A DNA stretch of 64,000 nucleotides, taken from Acidobacteriota bacterium (GTDB lineage Bacteria > Acidobacteriota > Terriglobia > Bryobacterales > Bryobacteraceae). A program made the position numbers and the translations under genes. The stretch is taken from the NCBI GenBank assembly GCA_016185425.1, contig JACPNQ010000014.1, positions 62,001-126,000 on the forward strand, given 5' to 3'. This document shows positions 26,494 to 35,360 of this stretch, one piece after another. The notes below the pieces were generated by a model that saw only the letters and a program-made list of their open reading frames with translations, made no database searches and was not told where the DNA came from. Position 1 is the stretch's first letter. Each line of letters opens with the position of its first letter.

Positions 26494-27249
26494 ATGCTGG
26501 AAGCGTTCGGTCTATCTGACCCGGGTTGCGTGCGGCCCAATAACGAGGATTATTATCTCCTCGCGCCATCCCTTGGCCTCTTCCTCGTCGCGGATGGGAT
26601 GGGAGGCGCCCAGGCTGGCGAACATGCGTCGCAGCTTGCCGCTGAGACCGTCGGCGAAGTCGTCTGGCGGTCGAGTGACCTTTCCACGCCCGATGTGCTG
26701 ATCACGGCTCTCGAAGAGGCGAACCGCCGCGTCCTCACCGCCGCGGGCTCCGACACGAATCTCGAAGGCATGGGGACAACCCTGACCGCCGTTCTTGACA
26801 CCGGCGAGCAGGCCTACATCGCCAGCGTCGGTGACAGCCGCGCTTACATCTATCACCAGGGTCAGCTTCTCATCATCACGGAAGACCAGACCTGGGTGCA
26901 GGAAGTCGGTAAGAAGTTAGGCATCGAGGAAGCGCAGTTGAAGACCCACCCCATGCGCCACGTTCTCACTATGGCCATTGGGGTTAGCGATCAGCTGCGT
27001 ATCAATTCCTATGTCGTCGAGCTCTCCGACGGAATGCAGTTCCTGCTCTGTAGCGATGGTCTGCACGGCGTTGTCGGCGACGATGGGATTGCGGAGATCT
27101 TCGCAAATGACGATAATCTGGAATTGAAAGGCAAGAATCTCATTGAGCGTGCCCGCGCGGCAGGTGGTCCGGACAACATCACCGCCGTTCTACTGCGCGT
27201 CGTCGCAAATTCCGACCATCAACAGGAGCTCGTCCAACAGACGCAGTAG
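26494..27249 (+). CDS. PP2C-family Ser/Thr protein phosphatase
   Basis: A 251-residue metal-dependent phosphatase of the PP2C/Stp type, cytoplasmic. All signature blocks are present: SDPGCVRPNNEDYY, LVADGMGGAQAGEHAS, GTTLTAVL, ASVGDSRAYIY, LLCSDGLHG and GGPDNITAVL, with the metal Asp residues intact. In bacteria such enzymes reverse Hanks-type kinases. No kinase gene is adjacent. It opens an operon (4-base gap to the next gene) running through surface module A to thiD, which suggests that phosphorylation controls a cell-envelope system. Confidence 0.93.
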   Translation: MLEAFGLSDPGCVRPNNEDYYLLAPSLGLFLVADGMGGAQAGEHASQLAAETVGEVVWRSSDLSTPDVLITALEEANRRVLTAAGSDTNLEGMGTTLTAVLDTGEQAYIASVGDSRAYIYHQGQLLIITEDQTWVQEVGKKLGIEEAQLKTHPMRHVLTMAIGVSDQLRINSYVVELSDGMQFLLCSDGLHGVVGDDGIAEIFANDDNLELKGKNLIERARAAGGPDNITAVLLRVVANSDHQQELVQQTQ

Positions 27250-27253
27250 TTAA

Positions 27254-27934
27254 ATGCTTCCCCGGCGCCGTGCCGTGGCCTTCCTGCTATCGCTAGGCCT
27301 TGCGGTACAAGTCGCCTACTCCGCTCCGCCGGCACCCGCGGACGGAGGGCAAGTCCAGTCCGAATCCGTTCCTGCAATTCTGCGAATCCGCGTGCTGGAA
27401 GGAGAGGGGTCTATCCACACGGTGGGAACCCGATCCAGCCAGCCCATCGTCATCTCATTAACGGATGAATCCGGCCGTCCTGTCGAAGGTGTGTCCGTTT
27501 CCGTCCGTCTTCCGGAAGAAGGCCCGACGGGCCAATTCGGCAACGGGATGAAAACCGAAGTTGCAATGACTGGCGCCGACGGCCGCGCTGCCATTCGGGG
27601 TATTCAATGGTCCCGCGCAGCCGGTCCCGTACAAGTTCGGATAACGGCGAACAAAGGACAAGCGCGAGCCGGCATCCTATCGACGCAATACCTTACCGAA
27701 CCCGTCAGCGCCGCGCAACGCCGTCAGGCCGATCCAGCTAAGGGGCCGTCGCGCATTGACCGCCCATCGACATCGAAGTGGATTCTCCTCGCGGCGCTCA
27801 TTGGAGGAGCCGCTGCCGGCGGAGTTGCCGCCGCGGCGAAGGGCGGCCACTCCGCATCCACCACCGCACCGCCTTCTCTGTCGCAGCCCACGATATCCAT
27901 CGGCAATCCCAGCATCGCGGTAGGCACACCATGA
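27254..27934 (+). CDS. Module A protein 1: membrane-anchored Ig-like protein
   Basis: A 226-residue protein with a signal peptide (ending VAYSAPP), an Ig-like/invasin-type beta domain at about 42-150 (RVLEGEGSIH, DESGRPVEGVSVSVRLP, GADGRAAIRGIQW), then a Gly/Ala transmembrane segment (ILLAALIGGAAAGGVAAAAK) and a tail rich in Ser, Thr and Pro that ends ISIGNPSIAVGTP. A paralogue with the same layout lies at 43226-43807. It likely anchors or presents an extracellular complex. Its TGA overlaps the next ATG (ATGA). The function is not known. Confidence 0.75.
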   Translation: MLPRRRAVAFLLSLGLAVQVAYSAPPAPADGGQVQSESVPAILRIRVLEGEGSIHTVGTRSSQPIVISLTDESGRPVEGVSVSVRLPEEGPTGQFGNGMKTEVAMTGADGRAAIRGIQWSRAAGPVQVRITANKGQARAGILSTQYLTEPVSAAQRRQADPAKGPSRIDRPSTSKWILLAALIGGAAAGGVAAAAKGGHSASTTAPPSLSQPTISIGNPSIAVGTP

Positions 27935-28461
27935 AGACCCTTATCCTCCTTCTTGCCGCCCTCGACGCGCCGCCCCTCGCCTTTGTTCTCGATCAGGCGG
28001 GACAGCTAACCCCCATCTACGGTGTTGCTGGAAACTTCATTCCAGGACGTCCCGGCCCCTCTCTTCTTGCCTACTCCAACGACGGCGAAATCGAATGGCG
28101 CCTGGAACCCGGCCGTCTGACCGCCACGCGCGCAAGCCGCACCTACGCATTTCCAACCGCAGCTACCCGCGCCAACTTTCGCGGATCGACCGCCTACCTG
28201 CCGAACGAAACCATCCGTCTCGATGACGAGCCCGAATCGCAACTGTTAGCCGGCCGCGCCATCACCTGGAGCGAGGGCAAGTTGCGCATCACTCAGCCCG
28301 GCGGTTCCCAGGAAGAACTCACTCTTCCCTACGAGCCCGAGCGGATGAGCGCCGCCGCCGCGAACTGGGCTTACCTGATCGTCAATGGCCGTGCTCACCT
28401 CCTCCGCCTGACCCCGGGCCGCGTAGAACTCTTCGTCCTTCCGCAACGGAGCCGCGAATGA
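27931..28461 (+). CDS. Module A protein 2: small beta-rich secreted protein
   Basis: A 176-residue protein with a short hydrophobic N-terminus (MKTLILLLAALDAPP), then repeated short beta strands. The opening PLAFVLDQAGQLTPIYGV and the closing RAHLLRLTPGRVELFVLP correspond to segments of the 283-residue protein at 42378-43229 (LGYVVDGEARMRPLYGS and RAFLLMRDTTKPIWLFDP), so it is a shorter paralogue lacking the middle. The strands look like part of a propeller. It is joined on both sides by ATGA overlaps. I do not recognise a named family. Confidence 0.68.
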   Translation: MKTLILLLAALDAPPLAFVLDQAGQLTPIYGVAGNFIPGRPGPSLLAYSNDGEIEWRLEPGRLTATRASRTYAFPTAATRANFRGSTAYLPNETIRLDDEPESQLLAGRAITWSEGKLRITQPGGSQEELTLPYEPERMSAAAANWAYLIVNGRAHLLRLTPGRVELFVLPQRSRE

Positions 28462-29729
28462 TCCTGCTGCTGGCGTTGCAACTCCTCACTCCGCAGGGAA
28501 CCTCCGCCGGCGCCAGCGTCAACCTCGGTGCCGCTGCTGTCGGCGACACAACCTAGTACCGCTTCCGCGCCGTCAACGATAGCGGTGTTTCTCTTCCCAT
28601 ACAAAACTTATCGGTCAGCGGCGCTGGGTTTTCTACGACTTTTGTGCCCGTTACTCTCTCGCCCAACCAGAGCCACGAATTCACCGTCCGCTTCTCCCCA
28701 GGAGCCGAAGGCAGCTACAGCGCGACGTTGACCATCAACACGACAACCGCCCTGATCCGCGCCAACGCCCTGCCCGCTCCATCCATCCTCATTGGAGGAA
28801 CACCGATTCCCAGCATGCAGGTCGATGTTGCCGCCGGCCAGACGCTAACCATACCGTTGGAAATCGGAAACCCCTATTCCGTTCCTCTAGCGATCGATGA
28901 GTTATCTGTCGTGGGATCCGGCTTCACGCTCTCCGCTCCCACTCTTCCTTTCACGCTTGCTCCAGGCGCGGCACTGCCGATTCCTGTCACTCTCACTGCC
29001 GGCGCCGAAGGCGAAGTGCCGGCTGTTCTTACTGCGGGCCCGCGCCGCTTCAACATCGTCGCTTCGATCTTCCGGCCTCAACTCTCTCCGCCGAAAATCG
29101 TCCCTGGCGATGCGGCGCCACACAACGGCCAGCAATGGAAGATTCGTCTGCAGCTCGCCGAACCTGCGCTAGGACCAGGCACGGGTACACTCCGCGCAAC
29201 ATTCACCGGCACAAACGAAGATCCCGCGATCGTCTTCGCGAACGGCGCCCGCGAAATCAAGTTCGACATCGCCGCCGGCAGTCGCGATGCTACCTTCAAC
29301 GGCTCTTCCGAAACAGTTCTTCAGACCGGCACCACAGCCGGCACACTCCGTCTCGACGCAATCACCGAGACCGGCACAACAACGGAAACATACCGCTTTG
29401 AGCCCGGCCCCGTTGTTGTCGATGAAGCCACCGCCCGCCGCAACGGCTCGACACTCGAAGTCGATATCCTTGGCTTCGACAACACGCGCGGCGCCGGCTC
29501 CCTCAACTTCCGTTTCTTCGACCGCTCCGGCAACGCGCTCGGCGGCGTCATCACCACGACTCCCGCCGATCAGTTCAAAGCCTTCTTCGAACAAAGCACG
29601 CTCGGCGGTGTGTTTCGCTTGCGCGCGGCATTCCCGGTTACCGGCGATGCGACAATAGTGGGTTCGGTACTCGTCGAAATCGCTAACGCCGTTGGCCGTA
29701 CCGGCTTACAACGCCTCACCATCCCATGA
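28458..29729 (+). pseudogene. Module A protein 3: ASH-like surface protein, interrupted by an in-frame TAG
   Basis: The frame from the coupled ATG at 28458 encodes a signal-like start and the opening of an ASH-like (choice-of-anchor) beta domain, then meets TAG at codon 33 (28554). The same frame continues to 29729: the rest of the first domain (FVPVTLSPNQSHEFTVRF), a second similar domain (VDVAAGQTLTIPLEIGNPY), and a C-terminal region of about 220 residues (GSTLEVDILGFDNTRG, FRLRAAFPVTGD) shared with the giant protein at 36577. Full length would be 423 residues. The possible GTG re-start at 28644 would lack a signal peptide and has no ribosome site. Its stop overlaps thiD. Confidence 0.7.
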
Positions 29730-30493
29730 CCCCCGTTGCACTCACCGTCGCCGGATCGGATCCATCGGGCGGTGCGGGCATTCAGGCCGACCTCAAAACC
29801 TTCCACCACTTCCGCGTTTACGGCGAAGCGGCGATCACGCTCATCACCGTGCAAAACACGCAAAACGTGAGCAAAGTCGAGCTTTTGGACGCTGTTTTGG
29901 TGCGCGAGCAGATCGAAGCGGTAATGGCCGATATTCCTCCCGCCGCGATGAAAACGGGCGCCCTCGGATCCGCGCAAATCATTGAATCGGTAGCTGGTTG
30001 CATCGGAAGTACCCCGCTCGTTGTCGACCCGGTGATGATCTCCAAACATGGCGCGCCGCTGATTGCCGCCGAAGCCGCCGTTGCCCTCCGTAAGCTGCTA
30101 TTTCCAAAGGCATTACTAGTTACGCCGAACCTCCACGAAGCCGCCGCCCTCACCGGACTGCCGGTAACGACCGAAGAGGAGATGATTGCCGCGGCCCGTA
30201 AGCTATTGGAAGAAGGACCACTCGCGGTGCTGGTGAAAGGGGGGCACCTGTCCGGCAAGGCCTCCGACGTCCTGGTAACAAAGGACTTCGTCCAGTGGTT
30301 TACCGCCGAACGCACCGATACTCCCCACACCCACGGCACCGGCTGTACCTATTCCGCGGCGATCACCGCGCTCCTCGCGAAAGGCCTCTCTCTTCCGCAA
30401 GCTGTTGAGAAAGCAAAGCTTTTCATCACGAAGGCCATTGCGACAAACCCTGGTCTTGGGGCTGGCCACGGTCCGGTCAATCATTTCGCCTGA
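29726..30493 (+). CDS. thiD: Hydroxymethylpyrimidine/phosphomethylpyrimidine kinase
   Basis: A 255-residue ribokinase-fold kinase that phosphorylates HMP and HMP-P for thiamin synthesis. Typical blocks are VALTVAGSDPSGGAGIQADLKTF cut short here to the first twenty (VAGSDPSGGAGIQADLK), VVDPVMISKHG, TPNLHEAAALTG, VLVKGGHL, and the anion-hole/catalytic TPHTHGTGCTYSAAI. It is the last gene of the phosphatase operon, coupled by ATGA to the interrupted module gene. Its 3' end overlaps the convergent gene by 13 bases. No other thiamin genes are near. Confidence 0.94.
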   Translation: MTPVALTVAGSDPSGGAGIQADLKTFHHFRVYGEAAITLITVQNTQNVSKVELLDAVLVREQIEAVMADIPPAAMKTGALGSAQIIESVAGCIGSTPLVVDPVMISKHGAPLIAAEAAVALRKLLFPKALLVTPNLHEAAALTGLPVTTEEEMIAAARKLLEEGPLAVLVKGGHLSGKASDVLVTKDFVQWFTAERTDTPHTHGTGCTYSAAITALLAKGLSLPQAVEKAKLFITKAIATNPGLGAGHGPVNHFA

Positions 30494-31881
30494 GCGAAGG
30501 CGATTACCCAGCCGTTCTCCGGTCCGAAGAGCTTTCTGCCGCCTAGACGCAGATCCTTTAACCGCTCTTCTTTCAGCAGGATATCGTGATCCGGCGCTTT
30601 ATCGATCAGCGTCTGGATGTCCGCCGCCGATCTCACCACCACCACCGTCTCCTCGGGCTCGGGGCGGTTTTGGAAGTCTTTCGCGTCGACGATAATCCGC
30701 CGTGCGGGGAAGTCGATGTTCGAGGGCGCGAGCGTTCGGGCGTCGCCGGGGAGCATGTATTGTATCCGGGGAAAATGCATGGTGGAGGCTACAAATTGGT
30801 CTTCCACACCATCTATAAGAAGTGTTTTTGTGCGTTTTAGAGTGCAAAAACGTGTCAAAAGTGCGCTATTTGGCACCGGTTCCGGAGGCACGAACGACAC
30901 CTCCGCGGACACAAGACGATACCCTAAGACGACTGCCGCGAGACCCCAATGCACCCTCGATCCGGCCGCGGCCGACGCGGCCGCGAAGACCGGAAGCAGA
31001 TAAGTCGCGTTGCGATACCCGAAGGCGAATAAGACCGCGGCGCTTACTCCGAGCCACGATGCTTCGACGTATCGCTTGCGGTACAGGCAATAGCCGAAGG
31101 CGAGCGGTGCGAGTAGAGTGAGCGCCGGGTCGATAGCCCAGGCGCGCGTGGCGTAGAAGCGAAGATGATTTTCAGCCGCGGCATTTTCCGGGGTCTTCAG
31201 GCCCCATTGCAGATGCTCGTCGAGCACGTGCTCCTTCCAATACCAGTCGCGATTGGCGGCGAGTTGGTACAAGTGCCACGGCAGAATCAACAAGACCGCA
31301 AACGCCACCACTCGCGTCCACCCTTTCCATAAAAACAAGGCAGGCACAGCGCCCGCGACACTCTTCGTCAACACGCCCCACGCCAATGCCGCGCCCGCGC
31401 CGCGCGGCGATTTGGTCCACAAAACGATCGTCAACAACACCGCGCAGAGCACCGGCGCATCGGTGAGATTGCGCCGCGCCAGAAGGAAGAACAGCGGGTT
31501 CGCCGCTAACAGCAGCACGGCGGAAAGTCCTTGCCATCGATACAACAACAACAGAGCGCCCGCTCCGCAGAGCACCGAGAACAGACGCAGACTCCACAGC
31601 GTTTCGCCAAACAGCTTCACAGCGATTGCCGTTGGCAGGAACGCCATGATGGGTTTCACAAAAGCCAAACGGCCGAGGAAGCGCGGTGTGAGCCATTCGC
31701 CTCGCTCGGCCATTCCGATACTAATGCCGCTGTAGAGCGCTTCGTCCTGCGGCCGGATTTTTTGCACCGGATCGATGTAGCCGGATGCAAGAGGCACCGA
31801 CCACACGCCCCAGCCCAGATAGGCGGCCGCGGCAAAAAAGACTAATACTTGGGAAGCGAAGGATCGACCTTGTCCGCCCAT
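30481..31881 (-). CDS. GT39-like membrane glycosyltransferase
   Basis: A 466-residue multi-pass protein of the ArnT/PMT-like GT-C group. The first extracytoplasmic loop has the acidic signature in RPQDEALYSGISIGMAERG, followed by TPRFLGRLAFVKPIM, as in ArnT-like enzymes (DE plus a later KPP-like motif). About nine helices follow, and then a soluble C-terminal domain of about 110 residues. It probably transfers a sugar from polyprenyl phosphate to a lipid or protein. Its start overlaps the end of moeZ by 40 bases on the same strand, so it may be read from the sulfur-carrier operon. Confidence 0.8.
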   Translation of the reverse strand: MGGQGRSFASQVLVFFAAAAYLGWGVWSVPLASGYIDPVQKIRPQDEALYSGISIGMAERGEWLTPRFLGRLAFVKPIMAFLPTAIAVKLFGETLWSLRLFSVLCGAGALLLLYRWQGLSAVLLLAANPLFFLLARRNLTDAPVLCAVLLTIVLWTKSPRGAGAALAWGVLTKSVAGAVPALFLWKGWTRVVAFAVLLILPWHLYQLAANRDWYWKEHVLDEHLQWGLKTPENAAAENHLRFYATRAWAIDPALTLLAPLAFGYCLYRKRYVEASWLGVSAAVLFAFGYRNATYLLPVFAAASAAAGSRVHWGLAAVVLGYRLVSAEVSFVPPEPVPNSALLTRFCTLKRTKTLLIDGVEDQFVASTMHFPRIQYMLPGDARTLAPSNIDFPARRIIVDAKDFQNRPEPEETVVVVRSAADIQTLIDKAPDHDILLKEERLKDLRLGGRKLFGPENGWVIAFAQAK

Positions 31882-32987
31882 GCCAGTATTCCGCCGGTCA
31901 TATTGCGAACCTTTGTGAATCCGTTCGCGCGCAATACGTCACAGGCCTTCGCCGAACGCCCACCCATCTTGCAATGCACGACGATGTCGGCGTTCTTGTC
32001 GAGCTCATTGAGGCGCTTCGGCACGTCGCCAAGCGGGATCAATTTTGCTTTGTCGATCTTGCAGATCTGATATTCATGCGGCTCGCGCACGTCGACCAGC
32101 GTGAAGTTCGCGTTGGCATCCATGAGCTTCTTCACTTCCTGCGGGGTGATGTCGGTGGAAGAAACCGGAGCGGGTAACGGAGCCTCCTCGTGCGGCACAC
32201 CGCAGAACTGCTGGTAGTCGATCAACTCTTTCACGACCGAGCACTTTCCCTGGCATTCCGGATTGCGCCGGATTTTCAGCTCGCGGAACTTCATGGCGAG
32301 CGCATCATAGAGCATCAATCGGCCCTGTAAAAGCTGACCTTCGCCGAGGATGAGCTTGATGACTTCGGTGGCCTGTATGAGCCCTACGACGCCGGGCAGA
32401 ATGCCCAGTACACCGCCTTCGGCGCAGCTCGGAACAAGTCCCGGGGGTGGCGGTTCCGGATACAGGCAGCGATAGCAGGGCCCGTCGTCCTTGCAGAACA
32501 CGGTGGCCTGGCCTTCAAAGCGGAAGATGCTGGCGTAGACGTTGGGCTTGCCCAGCAGCACGCACGCATCGTTGACGAGGAAGCGAGTGGGGAAGTTGTC
32601 GGTGCCGTCGGCAACGATGTCGTAGTCCTTCAAGATCTCGAGCGCGTTGGCGGAGGTGAGCGGGACCTCATATTTCACGATCTCGATGAAGGGATTGATG
32701 TCCTTCATCGTCTCTTCCGCGGAGTCCACCTTCTTCTTGCCGATGTCCTTGGTGCCATGGATGACCTGGCGCTGCAGGTTGGATACGTCGACGGTGTCAA
32801 AGTCGACGATGCCAAGTTTGCCGACGCCGGCGGCGGCCAGGTACATGGCGACCGGCGCACCGAGACCGCCGGTGCCGATGAGCAGCACCTTGGCGTTCTT
32901 CAATTTCAACTGCCCGTCCATGCCCACTTCGGGCATAATCAGGTGCCGGCTATACCGGCCGATCTCTTCTTTCGATAACGACGACAT
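31842..32987 (-). CDS. moeZ: MoeZ-type sulfur-carrier adenylyltransferase/sulfurtransferase
   Basis: A 381-residue E1-like enzyme (ThiF/MoeB domain at about 10-260) fused to a rhodanese domain (about 285-380). The ATP-binding GTGGLGAPVAMYLAAAGVG is clear; zinc is held by CYRC and CQGKC. The rhodanese loop VVHCKMGGRSA carries the sulfur-accepting Cys. It adenylates and then thiocarboxylates the C-terminus of a small carrier. The neighbours (carrier, JAMM protease, cysM-like synthase in one overlapping run) match the mycobacterial CysO pathway, so cysteine synthesis is its likely main job. Molybdopterin activation cannot be excluded. Confidence 0.92.
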   Translation of the reverse strand: MSSLSKEEIGRYSRHLIMPEVGMDGQLKLKNAKVLLIGTGGLGAPVAMYLAAAGVGKLGIVDFDTVDVSNLQRQVIHGTKDIGKKKVDSAEETMKDINPFIEIVKYEVPLTSANALEILKDYDIVADGTDNFPTRFLVNDACVLLGKPNVYASIFRFEGQATVFCKDDGPCYRCLYPEPPPPGLVPSCAEGGVLGILPGVVGLIQATEVIKLILGEGQLLQGRLMLYDALAMKFRELKIRRNPECQGKCSVVKELIDYQQFCGVPHEEAPLPAPVSSTDITPQEVKKLMDANANFTLVDVREPHEYQICKIDKAKLIPLGDVPKRLNELDKNADIVVHCKMGGRSAKACDVLRANGFTKVRNMTGGILAWADKVDPSLPKY

Positions 32988-32992
32988 GCTGC

Positions 32993-33268
32993 TTACCGGC
33001 CACCTGCGATCGACGGAACGATGGAGATGGTGTCGCCGGCGCCGACAGCGGTTTTGTCTTTTTCGAGAAAGCGGATGTCTTCGTCGTTCAAGTACACGTT
33101 GACGAAGCTGCGGAGCTTGCCTTCGTCGTTGAACAGGTTCTTCTTCATGTCGGGATGGGCCGTGGTCAAGGCGGCGAGCGCCTCGCCCACCGTCGCGCCG
33201 CTCACTTCCACGGTGTCTCTCTTGTCTGCGAACTGCCGCAGCGGCGTAGGGATCAAAATCTTAGGCAT
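32993..33268 (-). CDS. CysO/ThiS-like sulfur carrier protein with C-terminal GGR
   Basis: A 91-residue ubiquitin-like sulfur carrier. The middle RSFVNVYLNDEDIRFLEK closely resembles CysO of Mycobacterium, and the end reads SIVPSIAGGR. Active carriers end in free Gly-Gly; here one extra Arg follows, so a protease must first remove it. The adjacent JAMM protein is the natural candidate, as in QbsD/QbsE and HcyD/HcyS pairs. The Met at 33268 is chosen because the longer frame overlaps the JAMM gene and adds no homologous sequence. It overlaps the JAMM gene by 8 bases. Confidence 0.9.
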   Translation of the reverse strand: MPKILIPTPLRQFADKRDTVEVSGATVGEALAALTTAHPDMKKNLFNDEGKLRSFVNVYLNDEDIRFLEKDKTAVGAGDTISIVPSIAGGR

Positions 33269-33686
33269 TCGGGTGTTCCAACTCCTCTTGGGCTGCTTCG
33301 GTCTGTTCCATGTTGGGCAGCCAGCTATTGGCGTGATGAAATTGGCCCTTCTGGATCGACAGCACAACGAACGAATACCAGGGGCACGAATTTTCCAAAT
33401 CGGTTTTCGAGAAGTAGGCGTCGCAATCGGGATGGCTGTGGAAGATTCCAATCAGATCCATTCCGTTCTTGCGGGCCTCCCGCTCGGCATACAGCAGATC
33501 TTCCGGACGCAGTTCGTATCGCTCGCGCTGCGCTCCCGGATAGGCGTTCTCGAGCGGCAACGCGACGCGCACCGTCTTCGTGCCGCCGTCGATTGGACCC
33601 AGCATAGCGCCGCAGCATTCATTGGGATAGGTCTTCCGCGCGTGCGCGACCATCAGGTCCCAAGCTTCTTGTTCTATCTTGATCAT
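33261..33686 (-). CDS. JAMM/MPN+ metalloprotease (Mec-like)
   Basis: A 141-residue zinc peptidase. The JAMM motif is intact: Glu23 in PNECCG, H83-S-H85-P, then S93-x-x-D96. Two roles are known for such enzymes beside sulfur carriers: releasing cysteine from the CysO-Cys adduct (Mec+), or trimming residues after Gly-Gly. The carrier here ends in GGR, so both may apply. The Met at 33686 is chosen because it forms ATGA with the stop of the cysM-like gene and begins the family sequence (MIKIEQEAWDLMVAHA). Confidence 0.91.
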   Translation of the reverse strand: MIKIEQEAWDLMVAHARKTYPNECCGAMLGPIDGGTKTVRVALPLENAYPGAQRERYELRPEDLLYAEREARKNGMDLIGIFHSHPDCDAYFSKTDLENSCPWYSFVVLSIQKGQFHHANSWLPNMEQTEAAQEELEHPNA

Positions 33687-34636
33687 TCGTTCCAGAACGG
33701 CTCGCTCATGTACTTGGATGCACCGTCGCACAGAACGGTCACAATTACGGCCTCCCGGCCTTCCCTGGCGAGCCTCCGCCCTAACTCTAGCGCTGCATGC
33801 ACATTGGCGCCAGCGCTGATGCCGACGAGAAGCCCTTCCTCGCGAGCAAGCCGCCGAACCATTGTATATGCGTCCTCGGTCTCGACCCAGACGTTGTCAT
33901 CGGCGAGGTCCGGGTCGTAGATTTTCGGCACAATGGCCGTGGGCATGTGCTTCAAGCCTTCGAGGCCGTGGAATCCGGACGACGGCTGCGCGCTAACGCA
34001 CACAACGCCGGGCTTTTCATGCCGCAGGCGGCGCGATGTTCCCATGAATGTACCGCTGGTTCCGAGGGATGCCAGGAAGTGGGTGATGCGGCCGCCGGTC
34101 TGTTCGAGGATTTCGATGCCGGTGGAGTTGTAGTGCGCCTGCCAGTTGGCGGGGTTCGAGTACTGATCGGGGTAGAAATAGCGATCGGGATCTTCGGCGT
34201 AGATCTCCTGGCAGCGGCGAATGGAGCCATCGGAACCTTCGCCGGCGTCGGTGAGAATCAACTCGGCGCCGTAGGCGCGGAGGATGCTTTTGCGTTCGGG
34301 ACTGGCGTTAGCGGGAAGGCAGAGCTTCACTTTGTAGCCGCGGCAGGCGGCGACCATGGCGTAGGCGATACCCGTGTTGCCGCTCGTGGAATCGAGAATG
34401 ATCTTATCGTGCGTGAGCTTGCCCTGCTCTTCGCCCGTATTGATCATGTTCAGGGCGGGACGGTCTTTGACGCTGCCGCCGGGGTTGAAGTACTCGGCTT
34501 TGGCGTAGATTTCGATGCCTGGGAGCCCTTCCGTGACGCGCTTGAGCCGGAAGAGGGGTGTGTTGCCGATGGCCGCAAGCAGATTTCCGGCGGCAGGCGG
34601 CATCCGCCTCCCCACCTCGTTGGCGGTTGCGCTCAT
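33683..34636 (-). CDS. CysM-like PLP-dependent cysteine synthase
   Basis: A 317-residue fold-type II PLP enzyme. The Schiff-base Lys is K57 in NPGGSVKDRPAL. The substrate loop is DSTSGNTGIAYA, and a phosphate-binding SLGTSGTFMG follows. In this operon it should react an aminoacrylate intermediate with the thiocarboxylated carrier rather than free sulfide. The Arg used by mycobacterial CysM to bind O-phosphoserine is not evident in the aligned loop (QPSSGFHGLEG), so O-acetylserine or O-phosphoserine both remain possible. It is the first gene of the run, divergent from the sigma-factor gene. Confidence 0.9.
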   Translation of the reverse strand: MSATANEVGRRMPPAAGNLLAAIGNTPLFRLKRVTEGLPGIEIYAKAEYFNPGGSVKDRPALNMINTGEEQGKLTHDKIILDSTSGNTGIAYAMVAACRGYKVKLCLPANASPERKSILRAYGAELILTDAGEGSDGSIRRCQEIYAEDPDRYFYPDQYSNPANWQAHYNSTGIEILEQTGGRITHFLASLGTSGTFMGTSRRLRHEKPGVVCVSAQPSSGFHGLEGLKHMPTAIVPKIYDPDLADDNVWVETEDAYTMVRRLAREEGLLVGISAGANVHAALELGRRLAREGREAVIVTVLCDGASKYMSEPFWNE

Positions 34637-34781
34637 GCTTTCAGGCTAACAATCTCCCTAATTCCGGTCAAGAATGGGTACTTTCCCGCCGGATGACAAG
34701 ACTGCGTTCTATTCTTCGTCGCGGTATCCTTCGCGATGACGCGCGAATTGTGATAGACCAGTCGGCGAAGCGGAGCGAACC

Positions 34782-35360
34782 ATGGAAAACCAGTCAGTTT
34801 CAGGAAAAGTGACCCTCTTGCTTCGCCAGTGGCGGGCGGGGGACGATGCGGTGCTGGAAGAACTGACGCCGCTGGTCTATTCGGAGCTTCGGATGCTGGC
34901 GCGGTCGCGGCTGGCGAATGAGAGGAGGGCGGAGTTAAGCCCGACCGAGCTGGTTCACGAGGCGTTCCTGCGGCTGGTCCGGCAGGATCAGCCAGAGTGG
35001 GCGAACCGGGCGCATTTTTACTATATTGCGGCGCGGTTGATGCGGCAGATTCTGGTCGATTTTATTCGCGAGGCGCAAGCGCAGAAGCGTGGCGGCGAGA
35101 ACGCGCCGATACCGTTGGATGGCGCGATGGAGGTCGCGGCGAAGGCCGATCCGAGCGTACTGCAGATCCATGAAGCGTTGAACGCGCTGGCGGAGTTGGA
35201 CCCGCGTAAGGCGCGCGTGCTTGAGATGCGTTTTTTTGGCGGCCTGACCGCCGATGAGATTGCGCAGGTGGAGAACATGTCGCCTGTAACCGTTACCCGC
35301 GATGTTCGCGCGGCCACTGCGTGGCTACGAGCATGGCTTACCGCTCCGGAGCAAACATGA
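34782..35360 (+). CDS. ECF sigma factor, Sig-70_X6 type
   Basis: A 192-residue RNA polymerase sigma factor. Region 2 is LTPLVYSELRMLARSRL, with SPTELVHEAFLRLV and HFYYIAARLMRQILVDFIRE. Region 4 is ARVLEMRFFGGLTADEIAQV with the recognition helix SPVTVTRDVRAATAWLRA. The sequence style matches the Sig-70_X6 group, common in Acidobacteria and Planctomycetes, which is usually encoded next to a Hanks-type kinase. Here only a short partner follows, coupled by ATGA. No anti-sigma gene is present. It is divergent from the cysM-like gene. Confidence 0.9.
   Translation: MENQSVSGKVTLLLRQWRAGDDAVLEELTPLVYSELRMLARSRLANERRAELSPTELVHEAFLRLVRQDQPEWANRAHFYYIAARLMRQILVDFIREAQAQKRGGENAPIPLDGAMEVAAKADPSVLQIHEALNALAELDPRKARVLEMRFFGGLTADEIAQVENMSPVTVTRDVRAATAWLRAWLTAPEQT

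Noticed and set aside
31842..33268. MoaD/MoeB for molybdopterin, given moaA at 53.4-54.4 kb.
   Set aside because: The carrier is CysO-like and lies with a JAMM protease and a cysteine synthase; the moaA gene is 20 kb away with other neighbours.
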